Virus record (IMG/VR): IMGVR_UViG_3300030117_007876
Span: 50,010-114,009 of that record
Origin: a virus
DNA length: 64,000 nt
Direction: 5' to 3' (one strand)
Positions 37,600 through 46,833 of the stretch are shown here, piece after piece. Below the pieces are notes generated by a model that was given only the letters and a program-made list of their open reading frames with translations, was not told the origin of the DNA and made no database searches. Numbering within the stretch: the stretch's first letter is position 1; each line of letters begins with the position of its first letter. Position numbers and translations under genes: made by a program.

Positions 37600-37833
37600 T
37601 TATTTATTTAGTTTGATATTAGGGCAGTCGTTATCATGAAGGAATTCACGGACTTCATTGACTGATTCAACTATTTTAGCCAGTTGTTTAGAAAAATATT
37701 CATTGCTGAGATCTGGATATTTGAGCAGACATTCGGCATGAGCTTCTAACCTGCCACTCATTGAGGCGAGATAACCATCCATGGCAAAAAATTCTAGATC
37801 TTCGTAGTGGTAGTTTGCAACGTCTTTATTCAT
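37600..37833 (-). CDS. hypothetical protein
   Basis: This 77-residue acidic helical protein (ANYHYEDLEFFAMDGYLASM) has no recognised family. Confidence 0.55.
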   Translation of the reverse strand: MNKDVANYHYEDLEFFAMDGYLASMSGRLEAHAECLLKYPDLSNEYFSKQLAKIVESVNEVREFLHDNDCPNIKLNK

Positions 37834-37871
37834 ACAAGTAATTTAGTGCAATTTTTATTCTTTGTCAATTT

Positions 37872-38063
37872 TTATTTTGTCCAATCTTCAGCGCAAGTAA
37901 TCCAAGCTTCAGGATGAATGATTGATTTTTCCATTTGCTTGATTGTTTCAGCTTTATCACTGCTGATTTGTTTTGCATACATATCAAGAGCTTGCATAAC
38001 GAAGACTTGGTTCAGTGGAGATTGCTCCATGTATTCAGTGACTTTTTCAATGTTTGTTTTCAT
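37872..38063 (-). CDS. hypothetical protein
   Basis: This 63-residue helical protein (MEQSPLNQVFVMQALDMYAK, then HPEAWITCAEDW) belongs to a type common in phages, but its function is unknown. Confidence 0.58.
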   Translation of the reverse strand: MKTNIEKVTEYMEQSPLNQVFVMQALDMYAKQISSDKAETIKQMEKSIIHPEAWITCAEDWTK

Positions 38064-38093
38064 ATTTAAAATTTACCATATTAAATATTAAAT

Positions 38094-38309
38094 TCAAGAA
38101 AAATCTACTTCAATTTCACAATTTAAATTGTCAACCCTGTCTGCATTGCGATAGACTCTCCCTCCAAATTTGGAGATGTATTCGAGAGCAGCTTCAAGCG
38201 CTCCATGTTCAGGGTAATCGTCAATGTAAAAAGTTGCATTCTTTTTATTTGGAACGAGAACTGCGTGGTAGGCTTCCATTGAGATTGACTTTGTTGTTGT
38301 ATTTTTCAT
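38094..38309 (-). CDS. hypothetical protein
   Basis: The protein has 71 residues from the ATG at 38309 (MKNTTTKSISMEAYHAVLVP). A longer frame upstream would add a membrane-like stretch but runs into repeat E. Family unknown. Confidence 0.55.
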   Translation of the reverse strand: MKNTTTKSISMEAYHAVLVPNKKNATFYIDDYPEHGALEAALEYISKFGGRVYRNADRVDNLNCEIEVDFS

Positions 38310-38396
38310 GCTATAAGCATAACAAATAGGGTAGGACAAATACAGTCCAACCCCCAAAAAAGTGAAAAAAGTTTTTAAAAGAAAAGTGTTGACATC

Positions 38397-38470
38397 GCGT
38401 AAGTCATTGATAATCAACAGGTTACATTGGGGCCCCCCATCGCGTAACTCGTTGATACTGAGGGGTTTGT
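38397..38470. repeat. composite palindromic element E
   Basis: GTAAGTCATTGAT/ATCAACAGGTTAC hairpin, GGGGCCCCCC near 38429, then CGCGTAACTCGTTGAT..GGGGTTTG. Followed by ATAATTTATATT. Confidence 0.8.
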
Positions 38471-38493
38471 GAATTATAATTTATATTATACTA

Positions 38494-38525
38494 TAAAAAA
38501 AAGGGAGGGAGCCGAAGCTCCCTCC
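38494..38525 (-). terminator. Rho-independent terminator of the lysin gene
   Basis: GGAGGGAGC (38504-38512) pairs with GCTCCCTCC (38517-38525). On the minus strand the loop is TTCG and a run of eight T follows. Confidence 0.92.
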
Positions 38526-38586
38526 TTGCACTTATGACCAAGAAACATAACATATAACACTAAACCAAGTTACGGAAGAAAGTCAA

Positions 38587-39030
38587 TTATAATTTATAAA
38601 AAATGTGGCGTCCAATCTTAGCGACAGGCTTTTCGCCCTTCGCCCAATACGGTGCTTTGATATAGTCTGCATAGTAATGGTTGGCGTTGCCGATCTTGGC
38701 GCGATCAATGCGATGCATGTTCTTGGCGAGATAGATTGCCATCTTTGCCTGTGGCACATTCAACAGATGATCAAGGTCTGAGATCTTCTTGCCATTCCAA
38801 CAGGAGAACTGCCATTTAGCTAGGCAGACTTTTTCCCATGTCTGCTTGCGGTCGATTGCACGTTGAGCGATGACAGCTGCAACGGCTCCCATTCCTTTGT
38901 CACCTTCACCCCGTGCCTCTGCAAGGATCGTAATGGCGACCACTTTTTGTTCTTTAGTAAGTTCACTTGATGCGACCAGTGCCGTGATTGATTGTGATAC
39001 AAGTAAGACATAAAGCAATATCGTTTTCAT
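38587..39030 (-). CDS. cell wall hydrolase, SleB family (phage lysin)
   Basis: This 147-residue protein has an N-terminal hydrophobic signal (ILLYVLLVSQSITALVASS). The hydrolase domain has ILAEARGEGDKGMGAVAAVI with the catalytic Glu of the SleB/lysozyme-like fold, WEKVCLAKWQFSCWNG, and NANHYYADYIKAPYWA. It cleaves peptidoglycan. The signal could be cleaved or act as a SAR anchor, so release may not need a holin. It is GC-richer than the plus-strand genes. Most likely the phage endolysin. Confidence 0.92.
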   Translation of the reverse strand: MKTILLYVLLVSQSITALVASSELTKEQKVVAITILAEARGEGDKGMGAVAAVIAQRAIDRKQTWEKVCLAKWQFSCWNGKKISDLDHLLNVPQAKMAIYLAKNMHRIDRAKIGNANHYYADYIKAPYWAKGEKPVAKIGRHIFYKL

Positions 39031-39049
39031 ATGTATAAGATAACAGAAT

Positions 39050-39259
39050 TTAGGCTAGTGTCAAATGTTTTTTTATTTCACTATGAGCGAATTCAATAGC
39101 GCATCTGACGGCATCTTGACGATTGGCAACACCTAAAATATCTTTCAATTCATGCATTTGCGCCACCAGTTCAGGAGAAAGAGCGACGTTTACTTGAAGT
39201 CTTTTACCATCTATTTTGTTCCATCGTAAGTTTTTGATAGTGATCTTATCTGGTTTCAT
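39050..39259 (-). CDS. small ribbon-helix-helix-like protein
   Basis: This 69-residue protein (KRLQVNVALSPELVAQMHEL, then NRQDAVRCAIEFA) has the strand-helix-helix order of RHH regulators. It overlaps the upstream gene by 4 nt (ATGA). It may regulate this block. Confidence 0.6.
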   Translation of the reverse strand: MKPDKITIKNLRWNKIDGKRLQVNVALSPELVAQMHELKDILGVANRQDAVRCAIEFAHSEIKKHLTLA

Positions 39260-39516
39260 GCTAGCTCCTTATTTTGTGTTTCTTGCCATGCGGTGTCAAT
39301 CATAGTCCTAAAAAATTCAATTCTTGATGGACTATCAGCTAACTCCATTAAGAGTTCAAATTTTGCAAAATGCTCGCTGTTTAAATCGAAAAGTAACCTT
39401 TTACCATCGGTGACTCTACATGTCTTACCAGCTCTTGATGTATACGTTGAGACGGTCTTGAATTTGGGTTGATATCTAGAGGCTAGCTCGAAGAGCTTGT
39501 GTTGCGTGTTGTTCAT
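39256..39516 (-). CDS. possible RHH-like protein
   Basis: This 86-residue protein has GKRLLFDLNSEHFAKFELLM and SPSRIEFFRTMIDTAW, similar in outline to RHH proteins. With the next gene it forms a translationally coupled pair, possibly a heterodimer. Confidence 0.5.
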   Translation of the reverse strand: MNNTQHKLFELASRYQPKFKTVSTYTSRAGKTCRVTDGKRLLFDLNSEHFAKFELLMELADSPSRIEFFRTMIDTAWQETQNKELA

Positions 39517-39598
39517 AGTTGTTTCAATTATTTTTTATTATAGTAACTTTAAACTTAACAGGTTTGGCAAAGCGTATTTTTATTTCCATGACCACAGT

Positions 39599-39799
39599 CT
39601 ATTTAGATTCAGGGAAGGCGTCAACAAGAAAATTTGCGATTCCTCCATCATACATTTTGTTGACAAGCTTGATCTTTCGGTGAAAGTTGTATTCTGCGAT
39701 CACATCCCACTCTTCCTCTGTGGTGGCGCAGTCGCACAGCCAGTCCTCTAGTCTCTTGTTGATTTCATCCATGGTGATCTTGGTAAGTGCTGCGCTCAT
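39599..39799 (-). CDS. hypothetical protein
   Basis: This 66-residue acidic protein (TMDEINKRLEDWLCDCATTE) starts one base after the previous stop. Family unknown. Confidence 0.55.
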   Translation of the reverse strand: MSAALTKITMDEINKRLEDWLCDCATTEEEWDVIAEYNFHRKIKLVNKMYDGGIANFLVDAFPESK

Positions 39800-39800
39800 C

Positions 39801-39974
39801 TTATGCGTCCCAGCTAAAAGGTTGAGCCTTGACGCTGCGCTTGTATGGCTTGGCGAGGTGAGCTTTGCGAGCTGCGTCCTTCTCTTCTTCTTCCTTGCGA
39901 AGCAGTCCGTTCATGTGCGCGTTATGAGTGGCGAACTCCTTGCGGATCTCAGTCAGTGTCTCGTTAACTTTCAT
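39801..39974 (-). CDS. small hypothetical protein
   Basis: This 57-residue charged helical protein (MKVNETLTEIRKEFATHNAH) was found by reading the minus strand between 39974 and 39801. It is coupled to the next gene (TAAG before ATG). The GC content is visibly higher than in plus-strand neighbours. Confidence 0.6.
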   Translation of the reverse strand: MKVNETLTEIRKEFATHNAHMNGLLRKEEEEKDAARKAHLAKPYKRSVKAQPFSWDA

Positions 39975-40022
39975 ACTTATAAGGTAGTCGAATCAGTCGA
40001 TGATTGCAAGAAAAAGTTTCAA

Positions 40023-40229
40023 TTATTTTTTGTATTGGTTCCACAGGTTCTTATGTTCTGGTGTAGCGTGAGAGGCTGGCTCTAAGACGTAACGCAATCT
40101 GTCGCTTTGTGCTGCGTAGTGCTGAGAGTCATCGTTCTGGTAGTCAGAGCTGAAGAAATTGACAAGAGCTTTTTTGTATTCGTTGATGTCTAGCATTGCA
40201 ATGTATTCTTTGCTTGTGTCGTTGTTCAT
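40023..40229 (-). CDS. hypothetical protein
   Basis: This 68-residue protein (INEYKKALVNFFSSDYQNDD) opens the minus-strand block. Family unknown. Confidence 0.55.
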   Translation of the reverse strand: MNNDTSKEYIAMLDINEYKKALVNFFSSDYQNDDSQHYAAQSDRLRYVLEPASHATPEHKNLWNQYKK

Positions 40230-40499
40230 GGTTATAAGATAACAGAATATTTATTCAGTGCAAGAAAAAGTTTTGCTTTTTTTTCTCAGGCTTGAGATTT
40301 ATTATGACAAATGTCTTGACAAAACCCCACCCTTTTTTTAGAATTTTTACGAGATCGTATTTCTGTAAATAGGTGGGGGGACATTTTCTTCAATATGTAA
40401 TTCATTTTCCAGCCATAGGCCCCCCTATTTAATAAAAATAAAACAAAACCAACAAAAACCAGCAAAAACCTTCGCTTAAAAAAAATAAGCTGATAAAAT
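40230..40499. other. non-coding divergent region
   Basis: Separates the minus-strand block from the glycosylation cluster. It has a C/A-rich stretch with repeated AACAAAAACC near 40441-40470 and no convincing gene; a 75-residue minus frame here has unnatural composition. Confidence 0.5.
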
Positions 40500-40527
40500 T
40501 TGACAGCCGCCAACCTTTTTTTATTAT
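40500..40527 (+). promoter_or_regulatory. sigma70-type promoter with very short leader
   Basis: TTGACA at 40500-40505 and TATTAT at 40522-40527 with 16 bp between; the ATG at 40535 is within about 7 nt of the -10. Likely drives the whole 40.5-48.1 kb cluster. Confidence 0.65.
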
Positions 40528-40534
40528 ATATAAA

Positions 40535-40864
40535 ATGGATTATTTATTAGTTTATTTGGACGAGGATGATCAGAAAATGGCAGCATTACCTGATAATGAA
40601 GGGGTATATAAAAATTCAACAGAATTCGATGAATATCCTGAAGAAATGACAAATAGAGAAGTTATTGTTTTAAGAAGCAAGGACTTTTATAAAGTAATGA
40701 ATGATCCCAATTTTGATGATAAATATTTTGAAGCGGAATTTGAAGGTCAGTATATAACTTCTTCTGAAATACATAAATGCATAGACAATATAGGTTTTGA
40801 AAAGTTTTTTACAACAATTATTAATGAGCATATTAAAAGCTTAGAAGAAGAGGAAGAAGAATAG
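40535..40864 (+). CDS. hypothetical acidic protein
   Basis: This 109-residue very acidic protein ends in LEEEEEE. It shares one base with the GTG start of the glycosyltransferase that follows, so it is co-translated with it. Function unknown. Confidence 0.6.
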   Translation: MDYLLVYLDEDDQKMAALPDNEGVYKNSTEFDEYPEEMTNREVIVLRSKDFYKVMNDPNFDDKYFEAEFEGQYITSSEIHKCIDNIGFEKFFTTIINEHIKSLEEEEEE

Positions 40865-41907
40865 TGAAGATAGGTATTTTATTTTCTGCATACAATTGCG
40901 CGGCATATATTGATGAATGTTTGGAGCCATGGTTAAAATTAAAAAAAGAACTTAATTTAATATTAGCGGCAACTAACGGCAGATATATATTGTCTCCTGA
41001 AGAACCTGACGACATGAAGGGTTCTCATTCTTTATTAAAGTTATTAGGTAAAAACTTAGATTTTTTATTACATTCTTGCGGTGAAAACAGATGGTCAGAA
41101 GAGCAGGGTCGTAATTACATGCTTTATTATTTATTAGATCAGAAAGTTGATCTAATTTGGGTAATTGATTGCGATGAAATATATACAGAAAAAGATATAT
41201 ACAATATCTTATCTTATATTAAAGAAAACCCTGAACCTGATTGTTATAAATTATTCTATAAAAATTATTGTATAAAACATCCATACTGGATTGATGATGA
41301 TTTCACCAAGTTTTCAATATATTGGACAAATAGAAGAGAAGGAATTAAAACTTTTTACTTTGATTGTGATATTCAATATAATAATGGAGATAATTTAAAT
41401 TCTTTATCGCAAAACAATATTGGTTTTATAAATAAAAACACGGCGTTTATAGATCATTATTCTTGGATACAGGATGATCCAAGAGTAAAAGATAAAATAC
41501 ACAACCAAAATATAAAATATGCTGGCGAACAAGATGCTAAATGCGCATATATAGTTGACGCGCAAGATAATTTAATGATAAGCGAGACATTTTTTAAAAA
41601 AAGAAACATGCAGTTGCCTCACATTCATAAAAGTGTTGTGAATAGTTTACATATTTGTGATATTATATATAATAAAATTAAAAATGTAATATATTTTACT
41701 AATATTACTAATCCTGATGATTATCAAGTAGCTATTGCTGACAGCGATAATAATACTATTTATTCTTGTGATGCTAATTTATGTGGAGATTATTATATAG
41801 CTCCTAGTTTTGATTTAAGAAATGTTTCTTTCTTTAATGTTATTATTAAAAAATTTAATACTGTTTTAAAACATGAAGAATTACATGTGAAATTCAATAA
41901 TTATTGA
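40864..41907 (+). CDS. GT2-like glycosyltransferase
   Basis: This 347-residue protein starts at GTG. FSAYNCAAYIDECLEPWLKL opens a GT-A fold; VDLIWVIDCDEIYTEKDI holds the metal-binding DxDE; HYSWIQDDPRVKDKI is typical of the TPR-less GT2 group with a final His-Trp region. The C-terminal 80 residues form a beta-rich extension. It probably adds a sugar to a glycan in the cytoplasm. Confidence 0.8.
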   Translation: MKIGILFSAYNCAAYIDECLEPWLKLKKELNLILAATNGRYILSPEEPDDMKGSHSLLKLLGKNLDFLLHSCGENRWSEEQGRNYMLYYLLDQKVDLIWVIDCDEIYTEKDIYNILSYIKENPEPDCYKLFYKNYCIKHPYWIDDDFTKFSIYWTNRREGIKTFYFDCDIQYNNGDNLNSLSQNNIGFINKNTAFIDHYSWIQDDPRVKDKIHNQNIKYAGEQDAKCAYIVDAQDNLMISETFFKKRNMQLPHIHKSVVNSLHICDIIYNKIKNVIYFTNITNPDDYQVAIADSDNNTIYSCDANLCGDYYIAPSFDLRNVSFFNVIIKKFNTVLKHEELHVKFNNY

Positions 41908-41908
41908 T

Positions 41909-44900
41909 ATGAATTATTTTGTAACACATTGTGATAAAAAATATATAAAATATGCTGAAAGATTGTTTGAATCACTAAAAAAGGATTCTGAAAATAAAAT
42001 TTTATTTTTTTCAGTTGATTTTGATTATAAAAATCGTTTCAAAAATGTTATTAATATAAAATATGATGCTTTAAGAAATTTTAAAGAAAAAAGAAACGAT
42101 TTGTACAAACCTTTTAGAGGAGATTCAAAATCTTTTCATGTCTTTATAAAACCTTTGATTGTAGAGGGGCTGTTAGATGGTAAATATGCGCAAATATCAT
42201 CAGATGATAACTTTTGCTACTTAGACGCGGATTGTTTTAGTCGAAAAGAGTGTGATTCTATATTTAAAAACGCTCAGAAAATAAAAAATTATCCGTTACT
42301 TAGCATAGCTTGTCAGCAGTATATGCTTTGCAATGGCAGAGGTAATCCTTTTGCTAACGGTAAAGAAGATCCTAACTTATGTTTAGAGGCTCCGTTACTA
42401 AAAGAGTTAGGAATTGATGTAAGTTTAAGAATTCCTGTATATTTACAAACAGGAGTTTTTATGTTTAATAAAAAATGCATAGATTTTGTTAAAGAATGGA
42501 GTGATTTATGTTTTTCTAACTTAGTACTGAATAATAGAGAATATCTTGCTCCCTTTCATGAAGAAACAGTTATAAACTGTCTTTTATGGCGAGATAAAGT
42601 AAAAGATAATTTAGGGCAGTCATTAATAAATGTTATTGAAGGTGGTAAAAAAGAATTGAAAGAAATGATGCATCATCTTGAAAATCCTAGTCAAGAGTTG
42701 CAGCGAATTACAAATCATTGCACTATTCCTGCAAAAAACAAAATAAATGATCTTTATTTTTTTCACAGAAGAGTAAATGATCAAGTATACAAATTTTTAA
42801 CACAAAAAATGAGAAAATTATATTTAAAAGTAAATTCTCCATCTTTAGGAGACACATTAGCTGTTACTCCTACATTAAGAAAATTATCTAAAACTTATGA
42901 TGGGCTTATCAGCGTAATTACCCATCACAAAAATATTTTTCAAGATAACCCTTATGTTGATGAAATTTTGTCTTTTGATGAGTTTCAATCTTTAAAAACA
43001 GAAGATTGTGAAGTATTTGAAACTTTTTTAGGTATTGGGCATAAAAATCATCTTGGAGTAGAAAAAAAACACAATACAATTGATATAAGACAATTTCATT
43101 CTATTGATTTAGGCTTTTGTCTATCCAGTGATGAAATGGAATATGATTATACGCCCGACAATTACGTTCAGATCAAAGATCTGCCTTCTTCCTATGTCGT
43201 ACTACATGTAGGATCTACATGGCCCTCTAGAACGTATTCTAAGGACAATTGGCAGCAATTAATAAATCTATTGAACTATGACAATATAAGTGTGGTCTTA
43301 GTGGGTAAAAATGATCATGAAACAGGTTTTTACGATATAGATAAGAAAACAATTAACTTAAACGTAAATTTAGGCTTAGATTTAACAAATCAGTTAACTT
43401 TATCTCAGTGTTGGCATGTTATTGATAAAGCTACGTGTTTAATAACTATGGACTCTGGTTTATTGCATTTAGCTGGAACAACAGATACTTACATTGTTCA
43501 GTTAGGATCTTCTTTAAATAATGAGTTAAGGGCTCCTTTTAGAAAAGGTTCTCAAAATTATAAATACAAATATATAAGTGGGTCTTGTGATATATTTTGC
43601 GCTTCAGATATAAAATATGGAGTAAAAGAATGGGGTACTATTCAAGGTGTGCCTCCTTTGATAAATTGTTTAGAAAACAAGCCTACTTTTGAATGCCACC
43701 CTAATCCGCAAAATGTTTTTGATTTTGTAGAATCCGAAATAGTTGAAAAACACAATGTATTAAATTATGTAGATTTTTCTTACGAAAATAATCGTTTAGC
43801 TTTAAATTATAGTTTGTCAGATTCTAAATACGCTGGTAAATACAATATAGTCATAGAAGAGGAAGGTTCTGGCATCGTAATATATCAAGAATTAGTAAAT
43901 ATTTCTCATGCGGGAGTTAATTTTTGGACAGATTTTACTTTTGCAAAATCCAAGATGAACGAAAATTTCAAAGTAAGAGTTTTGAAAAATAATTCTTGCG
44001 TTTTCGAAAAGAATTTTTCTTACCCTCATTTCAATCCCTCAAATCCTTTAATTGAATTAGGTGATAAATTACAAAATTTTGATTTATCTGGTGTTTCTTT
44101 AGGAGTTCTTTCTGAAGTGTTTATAGACAATAATTATGATGAAGGTTTGGTAAAAGTTTCTGAAGGAGATGTAGTCGTGGATATAGGTTTTAACGTAGGC
44201 TTATTTTCTGTAAAATCTTTTCTTGAAGGTGCTAAAAAAATATACGCGGTAGAACCTAACGAAGAAAACATATCTAAATTTAAATCAATAAATAAAAATA
44301 AAGTAATCGATAATTTGCACATATCTAATATTGCAATATCTGATCATGACGGAACAGATAGTTTTCTTATAGACGAAGATTATGATAATTCTGGTCGTTC
44401 CATGTTGGAGAAAACGCTGCATTCAGGTAGAACAAGTTTTAATTCTCATTCTTACAAAACCGTCAAAACTCAAAAATTTCAAACTTTTCTTGAAGAAAAT
44501 AATATAGATAAAATTGATTTATTAAAAATAGACTGTGAAGGTGGAGAATTATTTATTTTGCACGAAGATAATAGAAAAATATTTGAAGACAAAGTTGATA
44601 AAGTTGTTGGAGAAATTCATTTCTCTTTAGATACACAAAAAGGAAGTTACATGAAAAATTTCCTTGAAGAAACTGGTTTTGAGTTTTCTATAGATGCGGG
44701 ACCAGATCCTGCGGGACTGATAACATTTAGCGCTTTAAAAAAAAAGAATAAAAAAATAGTATTTTTAGCTCCCCACTTATCAACAGGAGGTTCACCGGCT
44801 TATTTATTATGGTTAATCCAAGAAAAGATAAAACAAGGTTATGAAGCTTTTGTTATAGAATATTGTTACTATGGAAATTATATAGTTCATAGAAATAAAA

Positions 44901-46828
44901 TTATAGACTTAATAGGTAAAAATAATTTCTTTAATTTTGCAGCGCTTAATGACTCTGATGAAGTTTTTATAGATAGAACTGATTTTTTGATTCAAAAGGT
45001 TCAAGATATTAATCCTTCCGAAATCCATTTAAACGAAATAGGTGAGAATTTTTCACTTAAACAGTTAACGGAAAAATTAAAAAGCTTTCTTTATTCTCCT
45101 GAAAGAAAATTCAAGATTTACGAAACCTGTCATACTTCTGAATTCGATTTTAAAGACAAGGTTTTAATGCCAGATGAATTTTATTTTTGCACACCTTACC
45201 ATTTGAAATCATCTGATCACCTAAACGTGCCTAAAAAAGTTGTAGAGATGCAAATTAATAAGCAAAAAAAGCCTGACAGAGATAAAACTTTAATTTCTTT
45301 AGGTTTAGATCCTAATAAATACCATGTTTTACAGGTAGGTTTATTTCACGAAAATAAAAATCAAAAGTTCACCTTTGATTTAGCCAAACAATTTATAAAC
45401 GCTCCCATTCAATTTCATTTTGTAGGAAACATTTGTTTTGTTGATGACTGCGGTGTAGATAAAGAACAGCAAAATTGTAAAATATGGGGAGAAAAAGATA
45501 ATGTAGATATTTTTATGTCGTGCATGGATTTGTTTATTATGCCTTCAATAAAAGAGTTAAATCCTATTTCCATAAAAGAAGCTCTTTCTTGGAGTATGCC
45601 TTGCTTTGTTTCAAAGATAGAAACATTGCAGTCGCAATATGAACACACGGAAAATGTTGAATTTATAGATGGTTTAAATTTATTTAATTATATAAAGGGC
45701 AAAATAAAACCTTTAATGAGTGAAAGTAAATTTTTAGATTTGCATAGTAATACTTTTTCAGTTAACAGAGAAGATGATATTGTTAAAGTTGAAATTATAG
45801 GTCATGAAGTATGCGACTATGAAATAAAATTTGTTGATTTAGAAACTTATAAAATACTTTATCAAACAAAAATAACAAATGGCATGTGGAGCTCTTGCGC
45901 AAGTAATAGTAAACTTAAAGTTTTAATTTATAATTGTATAACTTGCAAAACAGAAACTTTTTGGCCCGATGATTTAAATATAATTAATGAATCTGGAAGT
46001 TTAGGTGACGCTTTGGCTTGGGTTCCTGTAGTAAATGAATTCACGAAATTAAAAACTCAAAAAGTTAACTTTTTCACTCCTTATGCAAATATTTTTGATA
46101 AAAATGAATATCCGAATATAAAGTTTAAAAATTATAATCAAATTGCTGGAGAAAAAGAATTAGAAAATACTAAAAGAATAGGTTGTTTTTATAAAGAGTC
46201 TCTTTCTGTGCCGTTACAAGATTTGCCTTGTGAAATTTTAAGCATCCCTAAATTAAGAAATAATATAAGACCTAAAATTAATAAATCATTTATAACTTTA
46301 AGGCCTTTTGAGAAAAAATATGTTTGTATCGCTTCGCATTCTACAGCTCAATTAAAATATTGGAATAATGAAGTTGGTTGGGAACAGGTAATAAAATATT
46401 TAAAAGAAATTGGTTATGAAGTAATTTGTTTAGACAGAGATCGTGATTTTGGAAATGACCAAAAAATGAATTCAATTCCTGAAGATTGTATCCATTACCC
46501 CGGAGAATCTTTGGCCGACATAATTAATTGTTTGCATTATTGCGAATTTTTTATAGGTTTAAGTTCTGGATTATCTTGGCTAGCTTGGTCTAGTTTTAAA
46601 CCCGTGGTTATGATTTGCGGTTTTTTGGAAAAAGAATATCATTTTGATGAGGCTTACTATGTGCAAAATAAAAACGTTTGCAATTGTTGTTGGAACAAAG
46701 GAAAACATTTTGATTCTTCAAATTGGATGTGGTGCCCAGAAAATAAAAATTTTGAGTGTTCAAAAGAAATTTATTTTGAAATGGTAAAGAATAGTATAGA
46801 TAATTTAATATCTGATCATAACTTATAA
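41909..46828 (+). CDS. giant multi-enzyme glycosyltransferase-methyltransferase
   Basis: The protein has 1639 residues and at least five modules. Residues 1-300: GT-A transferase with YLDADC near 104. Residues 304-620: GT9 heptosyltransferase-like (VNSPSLGDTLAVTPTL, VLHVGSTWPSRTYSKDNW, TMDSGLLHLAGTT). Residues 720-937: FkbM-type methyltransferase (VVVDIGFNVGLFS near 752, LKIDCEGGE). Residues 948-1260: GT4 glycosyltransferase (LAPHLSTGGSPAYLL, IMPSIKELNPISIKEALS). Residues 1359-1639: a second GT9-like domain of the TibC/Aah autotransporter heptosyltransferase type (GSLGDALAWVP, GLSSGLSWLAW, and a Cys cluster NVCNCCWN...WMWCP...FEC). Short beta linkers separate modules. It would assemble and methylate a glycan, perhaps on a virion protein such as the Ser-rich fibre; the substrate is inference. 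Confidence 0.85.
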   Translation: MNYFVTHCDKKYIKYAERLFESLKKDSENKILFFSVDFDYKNRFKNVINIKYDALRNFKEKRNDLYKPFRGDSKSFHVFIKPLIVEGLLDGKYAQISSDDNFCYLDADCFSRKECDSIFKNAQKIKNYPLLSIACQQYMLCNGRGNPFANGKEDPNLCLEAPLLKELGIDVSLRIPVYLQTGVFMFNKKCIDFVKEWSDLCFSNLVLNNREYLAPFHEETVINCLLWRDKVKDNLGQSLINVIEGGKKELKEMMHHLENPSQELQRITNHCTIPAKNKINDLYFFHRRVNDQVYKFLTQKMRKLYLKVNSPSLGDTLAVTPTLRKLSKTYDGLISVITHHKNIFQDNPYVDEILSFDEFQSLKTEDCEVFETFLGIGHKNHLGVEKKHNTIDIRQFHSIDLGFCLSSDEMEYDYTPDNYVQIKDLPSSYVVLHVGSTWPSRTYSKDNWQQLINLLNYDNISVVLVGKNDHETGFYDIDKKTINLNVNLGLDLTNQLTLSQCWHVIDKATCLITMDSGLLHLAGTTDTYIVQLGSSLNNELRAPFRKGSQNYKYKYISGSCDIFCASDIKYGVKEWGTIQGVPPLINCLENKPTFECHPNPQNVFDFVESEIVEKHNVLNYVDFSYENNRLALNYSLSDSKYAGKYNIVIEEEGSGIVIYQELVNISHAGVNFWTDFTFAKSKMNENFKVRVLKNNSCVFEKNFSYPHFNPSNPLIELGDKLQNFDLSGVSLGVLSEVFIDNNYDEGLVKVSEGDVVVDIGFNVGLFSVKSFLEGAKKIYAVEPNEENISKFKSINKNKVIDNLHISNIAISDHDGTDSFLIDEDYDNSGRSMLEKTLHSGRTSFNSHSYKTVKTQKFQTFLEENNIDKIDLLKIDCEGGELFILHEDNRKIFEDKVDKVVGEIHFSLDTQKGSYMKNFLEETGFEFSIDAGPDPAGLITFSALKKKNKKIVFLAPHLSTGGSPAYLLWLIQEKIKQGYEAFVIEYCYYGNYIVHRNKIIDLIGKNNFFNFAALNDSDEVFIDRTDFLIQKVQDINPSEIHLNEIGENFSLKQLTEKLKSFLYSPERKFKIYETCHTSEFDFKDKVLMPDEFYFCTPYHLKSSDHLNVPKKVVEMQINKQKKPDRDKTLISLGLDPNKYHVLQVGLFHENKNQKFTFDLAKQFINAPIQFHFVGNICFVDDCGVDKEQQNCKIWGEKDNVDIFMSCMDLFIMPSIKELNPISIKEALSWSMPCFVSKIETLQSQYEHTENVEFIDGLNLFNYIKGKIKPLMSESKFLDLHSNTFSVNREDDIVKVEIIGHEVCDYEIKFVDLETYKILYQTKITNGMWSSCASNSKLKVLIYNCITCKTETFWPDDLNIINESGSLGDALAWVPVVNEFTKLKTQKVNFFTPYANIFDKNEYPNIKFKNYNQIAGEKELENTKRIGCFYKESLSVPLQDLPCEILSIPKLRNNIRPKINKSFITLRPFEKKYVCIASHSTAQLKYWNNEVGWEQVIKYLKEIGYEVICLDRDRDFGNDQKMNSIPEDCIHYPGESLADIINCLHYCEFFIGLSSGLSWLAWSSFKPVVMICGFLEKEYHFDEAYYVQNKNVCNCCWNKGKHFDSSNWMWCPENKNFECSKEIYFEMVKNSIDNLISDHNL

Positions 46829-46833
46829 TATGT

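Noticed and set aside
40286-40513. 75-residue minus-strand frame
   Set aside because: Phe/Arg/Lys-rich composition over the divergent promoter region; no start signal.
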